A stretch of DNA of 64,000 nucleotides from Limosilactobacillus rudii (GTDB lineage: Bacteria > Bacillota > Bacilli > Lactobacillales > Lactobacillaceae). Below, in pieces: positions 20,088 to 29,113 of this stretch (positions are counted from its first letter, which is position 1; each line of letters begins with the position of its first letter). Below the pieces are notes generated by a model. The model was given only the letters and a program-made list of their open reading frames with translations, was not told the DNA's origin and made no database searches. The translations under genes were made by a program, and so were the position numbers. Location: positions 62,001-126,000 of the forward strand of contig NZ_JACIVB010000063.1 of NCBI RefSeq assembly GCF_014145455.1, in the 5' to 3' direction.

Positions 20088-20873
20088 CTATCTATATAAT
20101 GCTGGACGCCGATCCTTAAATACTGGGATTGGTCCCCGGACTGCCTTTATTTGAGTTAAGTCAACTACTCCGTAACATACTTGTTCTACCTCACCAGCAT
20201 CAACAAGTATATTGCCAAGCGGATCAGCAATGATGGAATGACCACTAAAATGATTATCTGGATCGTCCCCCACCCGATTGACCGCAACAACAAATGCCTG
20301 ATTTTCAATTGCTCGCGCCTGCACGAGACGTTTCCACTGCGAAATTCGTTCAGCTGGCCACTCTGCTGGGAAATATAAGATTTCGCTCCCGTGACAAGCG
20401 ACCGTTCTAACCCATTCAGGAAAACGTAAATCATAACAGATGAAGCTCGCACTTGGAACTCCAGCAAGAGTAAAATAATTTTCTTTTTCACCAGCAGTTA
20501 GATACTGATCTTCACTCATTAAGCCAAATAAGTGAACCTTATCATAGCTACTAATAGTTTTGCCGGTCCGATCAACAATATACGTGGTATTAAAATATTG
20601 ACCTTCTTTATTTGTCGCGACCGAACCACCAACGATATCAATCTTGCAATCGGCAGCAACTTTTTCCAATAACTTCCGTGTCTTTTGTCCTGCTATATCT
20701 GCTAACTCGTCTAACCGTGACAATGCATAACCGGTATTCCACATTTCAGGTAATACAACTACATCAGCATTATGAGTCGCTGCTTCTGCAACCATACGTT
20801 TAACCTTTGCCACATTTTTCTCCGGTTGAGCATATTCAATATCTAACTGGCCCAGCGCAACTTTTAGTTTCAT
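20088..20873 (-). CDS. mtnU: MtnU-like omega-amidase (nitrilase superfamily)
   Basis: A 261-residue carbon-nitrogen hydrolase. The catalytic triad is visible: Glu in VLPEMWNTGYAL (about 42), Lys in SSYDKVHLFG (about 114) and Cys in SFICYDLRFPEW (about 148). In Bacillus, MtnU hydrolyses 2-oxoglutaramate, the keto product formed when glutamine donates its amino group in the MtnE reaction, pulling that transamination forward. Its direct coupling to mtnE here (11 bases apart) supports that role. GGAGG lies seven bases before the ATG. It is first in the operon, right after the T-box terminator. Confidence 0.86.
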   Translation of the reverse strand: MKLKVALGQLDIEYAQPEKNVAKVKRMVAEAATHNADVVVLPEMWNTGYALSRLDELADIAGQKTRKLLEKVAADCKIDIVGGSVATNKEGQYFNTTYIVDRTGKTISSYDKVHLFGLMSEDQYLTAGEKENYFTLAGVPSASFICYDLRFPEWVRTVACHGSEILYFPAEWPAERISQWKRLVQARAIENQAFVVAVNRVGDDPDNHFSGHSIIADPLGNILVDAGEVEQVCYGVVDLTQIKAVRGPIPVFKDRRPALYR

Positions 20874-20886
20874 CTTTTCGCCTCCA

Positions 20887-21160
20887 TAAAAAATACTCGC
20901 CCCTACAAATGTAAGGACGAGTATTCTCCCGTGGTACCACCTTTATTTACTGTTCACTCTCATCAACAGCCTCAATAAGTTCTAGTCAAACTTCGATACT
21001 TGATAACGGGTATCAGCCGACAATAGCTTAGTTTCCCTCACCATTGTACTAATCCATCAAGACCATCTTCAAAGTAATTTGTAATTTTCTTCCACCAACC
21101 GAAAACTCTCTAAATGCATCGTTACTCCTACTCATCTTGACAACTTCTTATTTAATTATT
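20887..21160 (-). ncRNA. T-box riboswitch leader, Met specifier, upstream of mtnU-mtnE-panE
   Basis: The minus strand holds a T-box leader that reads uncharged tRNA. The stem I base is TCAAGA (21135-21140) paired with TCTTGA (21057-21062). The AGTA internal-loop motif and a GGTGGAAG motif are present. The base of the specifier loop reads ATG (21064-21066) followed by G. The conserved T-box AAAGGTGGTACCACGG is at about 20929-20944; its TGGT bulge can pair with a tRNA ACCA end. The terminator stem AATACTCG/CGAGTATT with a T-run lies at 20887-20925. Methionine is the best reading, matching the genes; GAT (Asp) is the nearest alternative. Confidence 0.88.
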
Positions 21161-21166
21161 GGCGTT

Positions 21167-21195
21167 ATTCTAATTTATTTTTAATTATTTGTCAA
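21167..21195 (-). promoter_or_regulatory. Promoter of the Met T-box operon
   Basis: Minus-strand -35 TTGACA (21190-21195, consensus) and -10 TAGAAT (21167-21172), 17 bases apart. It diverges from the proB promoter, with only 34 bases between the two -35 boxes. Confidence 0.82.
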
Positions 21196-21229
21196 TGGCA
21201 TTTTAATTTAACCGTAAAAATAATAAGTG

Positions 21230-21258
21230 TTGACAAACGACCACTGGCTCGATTAAAA
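21230..21258 (+). promoter_or_regulatory. Promoter of the proBAC T-box operon
   Basis: -35 TTGACA (21230-21235, consensus) and -10 TTAAAA (21253-21258), spaced by 17 bases; TAAAAT at spacing 18 is an alternative. Confidence 0.75.
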
Positions 21259-21263
21259 TTTTA

Positions 21264-21440
21264 GTTGTAGATATAAGTAAGCCAGTACAGGAACTATGGT
21301 CGTCGACTGAAAACTATAGCAAGTGCCAACATCCTCCTACAATTTTTAACTAATTTTAATAAAAACTTAAAAAGAGTAAAGCGCGTCTTTAAACGAGAAT
21401 GGTACCGCCATAATTGGTGTCTCGGTTAAGGGCGCTTTTT
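21264..21440 (+). ncRNA. T-box riboswitch leader, Pro specifier, upstream of proBAC
   Basis: A compact T-box leader. The stem I base is TTGTAG (21265-21270) with CTACAA (21337-21342), and an AGTA motif lies on the 5' side. The specifier CCT (21333-21335, Pro) lies one base before the closing helix. The T-box AATGGTACCGCC is at 21398-21409. A long terminator pairs AAAGCGC (21378-21384) with GCGCTTT (21432-21438), plus CGAG/CTCG, before a T-run. The Pro codon fits the proline-synthesis genes. Stem I is only about 78 bases, shorter than usual, and the base after the codon is C rather than the usual purine. Confidence 0.85.
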
Positions 21441-21461
21441 GTTTACGAAAGGATCTTCACA

Positions 21462-22250
21462 ATGACAGATACACACCAACGAGTTGTTGTAAAAATTGGA
21501 ACAAGCAGCCTCGTTTTACCGAACGGCCGAATCAATTTAAAAACAATTGACCAGCTATCCTTTACCCTTGCCACCCTTAATAACCAGGGATATGAACTTA
21601 TTTTAGTTTCATCCGGGGCAATCGGTGTTGGTCTTGCTAGCCTTGGATTAAAAAATCGACCTGCCGAGATCGCTAAACAACAAGCACTTGCATCAATCGG
21701 TCAGGCCGAATTAATGCGGATATATTCTCAACGTTTTTTAGACTACCAGACTCATGTTGCCCAGCTACTTTTAACCCGCGATGTCCTTGACTTCCCTGTC
21801 AGCCGCCGGCACACCCTTAATACAATTAGTACTCTGCTTAAACAACGGGTAATTCCTATTGTTAATGAAAATGATCCAGTTTCTGTTGATGAATTGGATC
21901 ACTATACTACTTTTAGTGATAACGATGAATTATCAGCGCAAGTGGCAACAGCCATCGACGCAGACCGACTAATCGTCCTCTCTGACATTGATGGTCTTTA
22001 TGATAAGGACCCACATAAATTTAGTAATGCCCAAATTATCAGAAAAGTTGCTACCCTCACACCTGAAATAAAGGCAGCCGCAAGTGGCTCTAGTACCCGC
22101 TTTGGAACCGGTGGAATGGTCACTAAGCTCCGAGCAGCCGCAACGATGATGCAGGCAGGTAAACAAATGATTCTTTGTTCAGGAAAAAATCCTAAGATAC
22201 TCTTTGATATTTTTGATGGACAAACTATTGGTACGCACTTTGGAAAATAG
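21462..22250 (+). CDS. proB: Glutamate 5-kinase (short form, no PUA domain)
   Basis: ProB phosphorylates glutamate, the first step of proline synthesis. The 262-residue protein is an amino-acid kinase: VVVKIGTSSLVL (residues 8-19), VSSGAIGVGL, NENDPVSVDE, and SDIDGLYDKDP (about 170). It lacks the C-terminal PUA domain seen in many ProB proteins of about 365 residues, which alters feedback properties in other systems. The start at 21462 follows AAAGGAT; an upstream extension would run through the T-box terminator. Confidence 0.95.
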   Translation: MTDTHQRVVVKIGTSSLVLPNGRINLKTIDQLSFTLATLNNQGYELILVSSGAIGVGLASLGLKNRPAEIAKQQALASIGQAELMRIYSQRFLDYQTHVAQLLLTRDVLDFPVSRRHTLNTISTLLKQRVIPIVNENDPVSVDELDHYTTFSDNDELSAQVATAIDADRLIVLSDIDGLYDKDPHKFSNAQIIRKVATLTPEIKAAASGSSTRFGTGGMVTKLRAAATMMQAGKQMILCSGKNPKILFDIFDGQTIGTHFGK

Positions 22251-22261
22251 GAGGTCATCTT

Positions 22262-23506
22262 ATGACAGAAAAATTAGTTATGCTTGGTCAAAAAGCACAA
22301 GTAGCCGCAAACCGGCTTGCACTATTAAAAGCCGCTGATAAAAACGCCGCACTGTTACAACTAGCAGCTGACCTAATTAATCACCAAGATGAAATTATTA
22401 CTGCTAATAAAAAAGATCTTGCAAATGCAACGGACATGCCTGCCAAGTTTACTGACCGCTTAATGGTCACCCCCCAACGAATCAATGATATGGCAGCCGG
22501 TTTACGTACCATCGCTGATCTTGCTGACCCAACCGCTCAAATTGATAAGGGCTGGGTAACAAATGATGGACTGGAAATTTTACAACGTCGTGTTCCCCTA
22601 GGCGTGATTGGAATTATCTTTGAAGCGCGCCCAAACGTTACTGTTGATGCCGCTGGATTAACATTCAAGAGTGGTAATGCCGTAATATTACGCGGAGGCA
22701 AGGAAGCGCTCCAGACTAACATCGCCCTCGCAACAATTTTACGCAACTCACTAAAAGAACAGGGACTCCCTGCTGATGCAATTCAATTAGTCACTGATAC
22801 CAGCCACCAGTCAGCAGATGAAATGATGAACCTTACTGATTATATCGATGTCTTGATTCCACGTGGAGGCCATAATCTTATCCAACGAGTAGTGAAAAAT
22901 GCCACTGTCCCTGTCATTGAGACCGGCGCTGGTAATTGTCACATCTATATTGACAAAGATGCAGACCTCGATATGGCAGCCGCGATTACCGTTAATGCTA
23001 AGGTTCAACGACCATCTGTCTGCAATGCTGCGGAAAAATTACTTATCCACCAAGATGTCGCTAAGAAATTCCTACCAGTAATCGCTAAGAAATTAATTGA
23101 CCACGGCGTCCAATTACGCGGTGATGAAAGAAGCTGCTCATTAGTACCTACTATCCACCCCGCCAGTGATGAAGATTGGGATACTGAATACAATGACCTC
23201 ATCATGGCTGTCAAAATAGTCGATTCCCTTGACAGTGCGATTGACCATATCAACAAACATAGCACCCACCACTCGGAAGCAATCATTACCAATGATATCA
23301 ACCGCGGTCGTTACTTCCAGCAAGCAATTAACTCTGCCTGCGTATATGTCAACGCCTCAACTCGTTTCACTGATGGTGGTGAATTTGGCTTCGGTGCCGA
23401 AATTGGGATCAGTACCCAAAAGCTTCACGCGCGCGGACCAATGGGCTTGCAGCAATTAACAACGATTAAATATGAAATTACCGGAAATGGTCAGGTTCGC
23501 CATTAA
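22262..23506 (+). CDS. proA: Glutamate-5-semialdehyde dehydrogenase
   Basis: ProA reduces glutamyl-5-phosphate to glutamate-5-semialdehyde with NADPH, acting with ProB. The 414-residue length is standard. Visible motifs are RRVPLGVIGIIFEARPNVTVD (short of the NAD(P) site), the GGKEAL loop, and the catalytic cysteine in RPSVCNAAEKLL (about residue 252). An AGGAGG lies just before the ATG. It starts 11 bases after proB and ends at a TAATG junction leading into proC. Confidence 0.97.
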   Translation: MTEKLVMLGQKAQVAANRLALLKAADKNAALLQLAADLINHQDEIITANKKDLANATDMPAKFTDRLMVTPQRINDMAAGLRTIADLADPTAQIDKGWVTNDGLEILQRRVPLGVIGIIFEARPNVTVDAAGLTFKSGNAVILRGGKEALQTNIALATILRNSLKEQGLPADAIQLVTDTSHQSADEMMNLTDYIDVLIPRGGHNLIQRVVKNATVPVIETGAGNCHIYIDKDADLDMAAAITVNAKVQRPSVCNAAEKLLIHQDVAKKFLPVIAKKLIDHGVQLRGDERSCSLVPTIHPASDEDWDTEYNDLIMAVKIVDSLDSAIDHINKHSTHHSEAIITNDINRGRYFQQAINSACVYVNASTRFTDGGEFGFGAEIGISTQKLHARGPMGLQQLTTIKYEITGNGQVRH

Positions 23507-23529
23507 TGAATAAAAAGGAGGAAAATAAT

Positions 23530-24306
23530 ATGAAAATTACAGTTATCGGCGTTGGAAATATGGGAAGTGCAATTATTAAGGGACTTAATAATTCGGCCAA
23601 ATTTACCATCAGTGCAATGAATCCCGTCAATCCCCGTGTCGCCAAACTAGCTCAAGAACTTAACTTTCACCTAGTAAACACGACCGCAGAAGTTGCTTCA
23701 TTAAAACCTGATATAATCATCCTCACCACTCCTGCTCCTGTCACCGTAGCGGTTGCAAAAGAATTAGCCACTGCTATTGATAATAAAGCCATCATTATTT
23801 CTGCCGCTGCTGGTATAAGTCACCAAGAACTTGCTAAGGTTCTTCCTAATAAAACCATTGCTAATATCATCCCCAATACCCCCGTTGAGGTAAACGCCGG
23901 AACAATCGGCCTCGCACTTCCTACCGATATCACGGCTGAAGCGACGACTACCATTCTTACTGTCTTAAATAGCCTTGGTGACGTCATCGAACTTCCCGAA
24001 GATAAGCTTGATATCATTGGTGTCATTGGTGGCTGTGGTCCTGCATTCGTCGATGTAATGATGGACGCAATGAGTGATGCAGCGGTTAAACATGGCCTTG
24101 ACCGCCAAACCGCCTACCAGGTAGTTGCTAGTATGGTAAAGGGAACTGGTACTCTTGCATATGATAGCAAATTAGCACCAGCCTTATTACGTGACCAGGT
24201 AACTTCTCCTGGCGGTACTACTATCAAGGGGGTTGAAGCACTTGAGAAGCATGGTTTCCGTTACGCAATAATTGATGCCGTTAACAAAGCAAACGGCGAA
24301 CAATAA
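23530..24306 (+). CDS. proC: Pyrroline-5-carboxylate reductase
   Basis: ProC reduces P5C to proline, completing the pathway encoded by this operon. The 258-residue protein begins MKITVIGVGNMGSAIIKG, the NAD(P) motif, and carries the family signature TSPGGTTIKGVEALEKHGFRYAI in shortened view (SPGGTT, GFRYAI) near residues 222-245. The ATG at 23530 follows AAAGGAGG. An earlier ATG that overlaps the proA stop would add eight charged residues before the fold and lacks its own binding site. Confidence 0.96.
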   Translation: MKITVIGVGNMGSAIIKGLNNSAKFTISAMNPVNPRVAKLAQELNFHLVNTTAEVASLKPDIIILTTPAPVTVAVAKELATAIDNKAIIISAAAGISHQELAKVLPNKTIANIIPNTPVEVNAGTIGLALPTDITAEATTTILTVLNSLGDVIELPEDKLDIIGVIGGCGPAFVDVMMDAMSDAAVKHGLDRQTAYQVVASMVKGTGTLAYDSKLAPALLRDQVTSPGGTTIKGVEALEKHGFRYAIIDAVNKANGEQ

Positions 24307-24312
24307 AAAAAT

Positions 24313-24360
24313 AAGCGATAATCTGGTTCATCTGTCAATAGATTGCTAAGATTATCGCTT
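24313..24360. terminator. Bidirectional terminator between proC and tsaD
   Basis: AAGCGATAATCT and AGATTATCGCTT form a perfect 12-base-pair stem with A- and T-rich flanks, between the convergent genes. Confidence 0.85.
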
Positions 24361-24367
24361 TTATTTA

Positions 24368-25396
24368 CTAAATTTTCATTCGATCAAACATTAAACCAGG
24401 AACTGCATTGAGGTCCATGCCTGCCCGATCGCCATGTTGAAAGTCAACATAACCTGCCGCACCAATCATCGCTGCATTGTCACCACATAGCTTTAATGGT
24501 GCCTGTAACATCGTAATGTCAGGGTGGTACTTCTTCATATCGTGATCTAACCGCGTCCGTAAACCATGGTTAGCTGCTACCCCACCGGCAAGAATCAATT
24601 GCTTTACTGGATAACGGTCAAGAGCCCGCATTGTCTTCTCCGCTAATACATCAACGACACTCTGCTGGAAACTGGCGGCAAGATCATACTTATCTAATTT
24701 TTCTCCCCGCTGGTCTGCGTTATGAACCGTATTAATAAAGGCACTCTTAAGACCACTGAAACTAAAATCATAGTTGGCCTCTTTTTCCATCGCCCGGGGA
24801 AAATTGAATGTATCTTCACCCTTTGCTGCCCACTCATCAATAGTTTTTCCTGCCGGATAATTAACTCCAAGGACCCGACCAATCTTGTCATAAGCTTCAC
24901 CGGTAGCGTCATCACGCGTCTCACCGATAATCTGGTACTCATGCTCTGATGGCATATAAACTAACTCGGTATGTCCCCCTGAAACTAATAAGGCCATTTG
25001 CGGGTACTTAAACTCACCAACAAAACGAGCCGCATAGATGTGTCCTGCCATGTGATTTACTGGAACCAACGGTAAATTATGCGCCCAGGCAATTACCTTA
25101 GCCGCCGTCACCCCAATCAGTAATGATCCAACCAATCCCGGACCATAAGTAACTGCCACCGCGGCAATGTCATCATAACTAACTTTCGATTGGGCGAGTG
25201 CTTCATCCGTACACTTAGTAATTTGTTCAATATGGTGACGACTAGCAACTTCCGGAACAACCCCACCGAAACGCTGGTGACTGTCAATTTGCGTTGCTAC
25301 AATATTTGATAAAATTTTCGTGCCGTTTTCAACTACGGCAACACTCGTCTCATCACAACTAGACTCAAACGCTAGTATTAGTGTGCGTTCTGCCAT
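24368..25396 (-). CDS. tsaD: tRNA N6-threonylcarbamoyladenosine transferase subunit TsaD
   Basis: TsaD transfers threonylcarbamoyl to A37 of ANN-decoding tRNAs, in complex with TsaB and TsaE. The 342-residue protein shows the ASKHA start [17 protein letters not shown], the metal-binding HMAGH (about 115-119), [10 protein letters not shown] (about 137-146), the GEAYDKIGR motif and [13 protein letters not shown]. It follows rimI and tsaB in the same direction, the usual cluster. tsaE is not in the window. Confidence 0.97.
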   Translation of the reverse strand: MAERTLILAFESSCDETSVAVVENGTKILSNIVATQIDSHQRFGGVVPEVASRHHIEQITKCTDEALAQSKVSYDDIAAVAVTYGPGLVGSLLIGVTAAKVIAWAHNLPLVPVNHMAGHIYAARFVGEFKYPQMALLVSGGHTELVYMPSEHEYQIIGETRDDATGEAYDKIGRVLGVNYPAGKTIDEWAAKGEDTFNFPRAMEKEANYDFSFSGLKSAFINTVHNADQRGEKLDKYDLAASFQQSVVDVLAEKTMRALDRYPVKQLILAGGVAANHGLRTRLDHDMKKYHPDITMLQAPLKLCGDNAAMIGAAGYVDFQHGDRAGMDLNAVPGLMFDRMKI

Positions 25397-25414
25397 AATA
25401 AAATAAAATCTCCT

Positions 25415-25966
25415 CTACTTGAGTAAATTTGCTTGCATATCAACTGCATCTTCATGGTTATCTAAATAGTAACGACGCTTGATATGATGATCTTTAAAAC
25501 CGAGACTCTCATATAACTTACGAGCTGAAAAATTATGAACACGAACCTCTAAACTCATTGAATGCAGCTTTAAGTGTCGCGCATAATTCTTCGTGGTCGA
25601 AATCAAATAAGTACCGATTCCCTTGCCTTGATAACTAGGAGTGATCCCAACATTGGTAATGTGAAGGTCATAATGGTACCAATCAACAGCAGTCCCGATA
25701 AAACCAACTACCTGCTGGTCATCTTCAATTACTAGGTATAAACGATCATGCGGCCGTTGTAACTCAATTCGAAACGCTGCATAACTCCACGGTGCTTTCC
25801 CATAGATCCGTTCTTCAATTGTAACCATCGTATCTATATCAGTATCATCTGCCATTCGCACAATATACTGGTGTCCACTAATCATTACCACTCGCCGTGT
25901 AAAATCAAGACATGGTCGTTTTGGTGACCCCGTCGTCGCAAACCATTCTTTAAACTTCTCGAACAT
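25415..25966 (-). CDS. rimI: GNAT N-acetyltransferase RimI-type
   Basis: RimI acetylates the N-terminal alanine of ribosomal protein S18 in other bacteria. The 183-residue protein carries a GNAT domain from about residue 34 (YIVRMADDTDIDTMVTIEE), the acetyl-CoA loop YQGKGIGTYLI (about 114-124), and VRVHNFSARKLYESLGF (about 144-160). About 30 residues precede the domain. An internal ATG at codon 28 is an alternative start, but the long form is kept since AGGAG lies upstream, at a rather long distance. It overlaps tsaB by 17 bases. Confidence 0.88.
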   Translation of the reverse strand: MFEKFKEWFATTGSPKRPCLDFTRRVVMISGHQYIVRMADDTDIDTMVTIEERIYGKAPWSYAAFRIELQRPHDRLYLVIEDDQQVVGFIGTAVDWYHYDLHITNVGITPSYQGKGIGTYLISTTKNYARHLKLHSMSLEVRVHNFSARKLYESLGFKDHHIKRRYYLDNHEDAVDMQANLLK

Positions 25967-26675
25967 AGTTTTTTCTTGTTTCTCCTGGATGCAGTTTTTG
26001 CCAATTTGCTTCCGCTTCAGTAATTCTTAAATAATGGGGAACAAAAGAATCAATCTCTTTTACCGGCGCCCCTTGCTTACCCGCAAGCGCCAACTGATAT
26101 GTAGACGGAATTCCGTATACTCGTGGCAATAATGTCACATTAGCTGGAAGCTGGTCAAACTTAGCTCGAATCTTATCAGTCATGTGCCCTACTAAAAGTA
26201 CGGACTGATCTAGCTTTGCCAACTGGTTAAGCAAAACATCTATTCCTAGGTGTTGATCTGCTATCTCATTTATCAGTTCACCATTTTGCCAGCGATAGGC
26301 ACCTGCAAAAACATTTCCTCGACGTGCATCAAAGAATGGAACAATAATTGCCGTAGATGCTGGTTCAACATTCCGTGCTAAGACCGCGAGACTTGATACT
26401 CCCACCAAGTCAATATTTTCCGTATCTGCTAATACCTTTGCCGTCGTTACCGCAATTCTAACCCCCGTATAAGAACCAGGGCCTTGCGCAACAACAACTC
26501 GGTCAATATCAGCTGGTTGCCATTGGACCAATTCAAATAATTTACTAATCGCTGGCATCAAGTAAATACTGTGATTACGCACCATATTTAAGGTTGTCGT
26601 TGCTAGCAATTGCTCATCTTCAACTAATGCCACGCTCATCGGGTGGTTTGATGTATCAATGGCAAGTATTTTCAT
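25950..26675 (-). CDS. tsaB: tRNA threonylcarbamoyladenosine biosynthesis protein TsaB
   Basis: TsaB is the non-catalytic ASKHA partner of TsaD in t6A synthesis. The 241-residue protein begins MKILAIDTSNHPMSVAL and has the family stretch VVAQGPGSYTGVRIAVTTAK (about residues 59-78). The ATG at 26675 is preferred because AAAGGA lies nine bases upstream. It is first in the tsaB-rimI-tsaD operon; its end overlaps the start of rimI. Confidence 0.95.
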   Translation of the reverse strand: MKILAIDTSNHPMSVALVEDEQLLATTTLNMVRNHSIYLMPAISKLFELVQWQPADIDRVVVAQGPGSYTGVRIAVTTAKVLADTENIDLVGVSSLAVLARNVEPASTAIIVPFFDARRGNVFAGAYRWQNGELINEIADQHLGIDVLLNQLAKLDQSVLLVGHMTDKIRAKFDQLPANVTLLPRVYGIPSTYQLALAGKQGAPVKEIDSFVPHYLRITEAEANWQKLHPGETRKNYVREV

Positions 26676-26797
26676 TTCAATCAGTCCTTTCAATCATCTT
26701 ACATCTTATCACAATAGACATGGTTTGCGTGCTTTTTAGGTTTAATATCTTTAATGAATCATCATGCAATATAAATAATCCTTTTTAAATTAAAATA

Positions 26798-26897
26798 GGG
26801 AGTGGGAAAGAACTAGCTTGTCTAGTTCGTCTTCCCACCCCCGCAAGGATGGCTAGGCTGGTCAAATGCTGATTTATCAGCGTTTAAACTGCCAGCC
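26798..26897. repeat. Intergenic double-hairpin element (candidate dispersed repeat)
   Basis: Two adjacent hairpins lie between tsaB and galE. The first has arms GGGAGTGGGAAAGAACTAG and CTAGTT..TCTTCCCACCCCC (26798-26842). The second has GGCTGG (26856-26861) with CCAGCC (26892-26897), nesting TGCTGAT/ATCAGCG. The GGGAGTGGGA start resembles small intergenic repeats known in other Bacillota. No ORF of note overlaps it. That it is repeated in the genome is an inference; there is only one copy in this window. Confidence 0.5.
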
Positions 26898-26938
26898 AGC
26901 TACTGCGTTGTGACATTCTTATCTTTTAAAACAGTAAA

Positions 26939-26963
26939 AAAGGTTGGGTTAATTCCCAGCCTC
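26939..26963 (-). terminator. Terminator after galE
   Basis: On the minus strand GAGGCTGGG and CCCAACCTT pair with one wobble around AATTAA, followed by TTTTT. It lies 19 bases past the galE stop. Confidence 0.75.
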
Positions 26964-26981
26964 ATTTTAATTTAATTGTAA

Positions 26982-27977
26982 TTAGTCGCGGTCATCATAG
27001 CCCTTTGGGTGAGTTGAGTGCCACTTCCAAGCAGTAGCAATAATGTCATGAACATCATCATATTTGGGATCCCAGCCAAGAATATTACGGGCCTTATCAC
27101 TAGCGGCAACTAATGAGTCAGGATCTCCCGGACGACGTGGCGCCATCTTAGCTGGAATTGGCTTACCAGTAACTTCACGCGCTGCTTCTAGCATTTGCTT
27201 GTTTGAGAAACCGGTAGATGAACCAAGGTTAAAGGCATTGCTCTTATTGCCTTCCTTAAGGTACTTAATTGCAAGGATGTGCGCGTCAGCTAAGTCCATG
27301 ACATGAACATAGTCACGAACATTGGTCCCATCTGGTGTGTTGTAATCATCACCAAAAATACTTAATTCGTCCCGCTTGCCTTGTGCAACTTGAAGGATGA
27401 TTGGTACGAGGTGAGTTTCTGGACCGTGGTCCTCACCAATTGTACCATCTGGAGCAGCACCAGCAACGTTGAAGTAACGGAGGGCAACAAACTTAATTCC
27501 GTAAGCCTTATCAGCCCATGCCATCATTTCTTCCATCATCAATTTACTCAAGCCGTATGGATTAATTGGCTTTTGCGGGTCGGTTTCCTTGATTGGCATA
27601 TGTTCAGGAACACCATAAGTAGCGGCAGTCGAACTAAAGACAATGTACTTAATATCATGATCATGCATTGCCTCAAGCAAAGTAATCATTCCACCAGTGT
27701 TGTTATCAAAGTACTTCAGTGGCTTACTCATTGATTCAGGAACAATTGAGAAAGCAGCAAAGTGAACAACTGCAGTAATATCTTCATTATCAAAGATTTT
27801 ATCTAAGAATTGACGATCACGGATATCGCCTTCATAAAACTTAGCCTTTGGATTGATTGCATCACGGTGACCTGTTGATAAATTATCAGCAACTACTACA
27901 TCTTCACCGTGTTCAATAAGGTCTTTTACCATATGGGAACCGATATATCCGGCACCACCAGCAACTAAAATTGACAT
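26982..27977 (-). CDS. galE: UDP-glucose 4-epimerase
   Basis: GalE interconverts UDP-glucose and UDP-galactose for galactose use and envelope polysaccharides. The 331-residue SDR protein shows [14 protein letters not shown] (N-terminal NAD site), the Ser and Thr of [10 protein letters not shown] (about 116-125), the catalytic YxxxK as [12 protein letters not shown] (about 146-157) and [19 protein letters not shown] lies seven bases before the ATG at 27977; an earlier in-frame start overlaps that site. It stands alone between terminators. Confidence 0.96.
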   Translation of the reverse strand: MSILVAGGAGYIGSHMVKDLIEHGEDVVVADNLSTGHRDAINPKAKFYEGDIRDRQFLDKIFDNEDITAVVHFAAFSIVPESMSKPLKYFDNNTGGMITLLEAMHDHDIKYIVFSSTAATYGVPEHMPIKETDPQKPINPYGLSKLMMEEMMAWADKAYGIKFVALRYFNVAGAAPDGTIGEDHGPETHLVPIILQVAQGKRDELSIFGDDYNTPDGTNVRDYVHVMDLADAHILAIKYLKEGNKSNAFNLGSSTGFSNKQMLEAAREVTGKPIPAKMAPRRPGDPDSLVAASDKARNILGWDPKYDDVHDIIATAWKWHSTHPKGYDDRD

Positions 27978-28141
27978 CTTGTTTCCTCCTTGATCCAACT
28001 AAAGCTTTCATAGTGATTGTAGCACAGTTTTACGTTTGAAATTCAGTAAAATTTAGTAAAAAGAAGTAAAAGTTTAATGTAAATATAAAGTAGAAAATCA
28101 CATACAAACTAGACGCATGATGACTACTCATCCATTAATTA

Positions 28142-29110
28142 TCATTTACTCCTAAGCTCATCAAAATCAATCTGCTGGTCAAGATACTTAAATAGTAACC
28201 CTTCTCGTAAACCACTATTACTAAAACTAATCTCATCAATTGATAATTGGCGGACTAGTGAAACCAACGGTAATAATCCTCCAACAATCACATCAGCTCG
28301 CACCTTCGTTATTCCACGAATTCCCGCACGAGTTTGCCGGTCAACTTCTAATAATTGGCGCATAATTAGAAAAGCCTCTTCCGCTCGCATTGTTAAACCG
28401 TGAACCGGCATCACTTCATTTGGACTTAGTGCTTGTTGCCAACGGTAAACTTTTGCTAATGCTCGATTGCAACCTCCTAAAGCAATAATCTTAGTTTGGC
28501 GCATTCGATTAAGCCACCGCTGTTGCGACAAAACCTCATCAATCCGTACCATCGCGTCAAAAAGATCGGCCGGATTAATTTTGTCATCAAGGTGGTAAGT
28601 TTGCGAAATTGTCACCGACCCAATTGGAATACTAACGGTTTCTTCAGCCTCACCATTATTAACAGAAACTAATTCCATGCTTGCACCACCAGTATCAATA
28701 ATCAGTCCTTTGTCCAACGGCAATGTTTGATTCACCCCAACATAATCTAGGTAGGCTTCACGTTCACCACTAATAACATGGATATCAAAGCCAGTTGTTT
28801 GGCGCACTTTTTCTAAAAACTGCAGCTGGTTTTGTGCCTGACGAACAGCAGCTGTTGCAACTGCTAAAATTGTCAAATTCTTGTCACGATAGCGGTCACA
28901 AATCGCTCGAAACTCTTCTAATGCCCCTAGAGTTCGCTTCATCGGTCCCTGCTTAAGCATCCTTTCTGGTCCAATATTTGAAGCAAGACGGACATACCTT
29001 TTTTCGTATTGAACCGTTTCATAGTTACCTGCTTCTTGGATCTTAGTTATCTTCAAGCGAACCGAATTGGAACCAAGATCAATAATTGCTAGATGCTTTT
29101 CTTTGACCAT
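28142..29110 (-). CDS. ppx: Exopolyphosphatase (short Ppx/GppA form)
   Basis: Ppx removes terminal phosphates from inorganic polyphosphate. The 322-residue protein has an intact ASKHA fold: IDLGSNSVRLKI (residues 10-21), FDIHVISGEREAYLDYVGV, and the second phosphate loop LIIDTGGASMELV (about 136-148), followed by IPIGSVTI. It lacks the C-terminal HD domain of long Ppx proteins. It starts three bases after ppk and ends the polyphosphate operon. Confidence 0.93.
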   Translation of the reverse strand: MVKEKHLAIIDLGSNSVRLKITKIQEAGNYETVQYEKRYVRLASNIGPERMLKQGPMKRTLGALEEFRAICDRYRDKNLTILAVATAAVRQAQNQLQFLEKVRQTTGFDIHVISGEREAYLDYVGVNQTLPLDKGLIIDTGGASMELVSVNNGEAEETVSIPIGSVTISQTYHLDDKINPADLFDAMVRIDEVLSQQRWLNRMRQTKIIALGGCNRALAKVYRWQQALSPNEVMPVHGLTMRAEEAFLIMRQLLEVDRQTRAGIRGITKVRADVIVGGLLPLVSLVRQLSIDEISFSNSGLREGLLFKYLDQQIDFDELRSK

Positions 29111-29113
29111 TAG

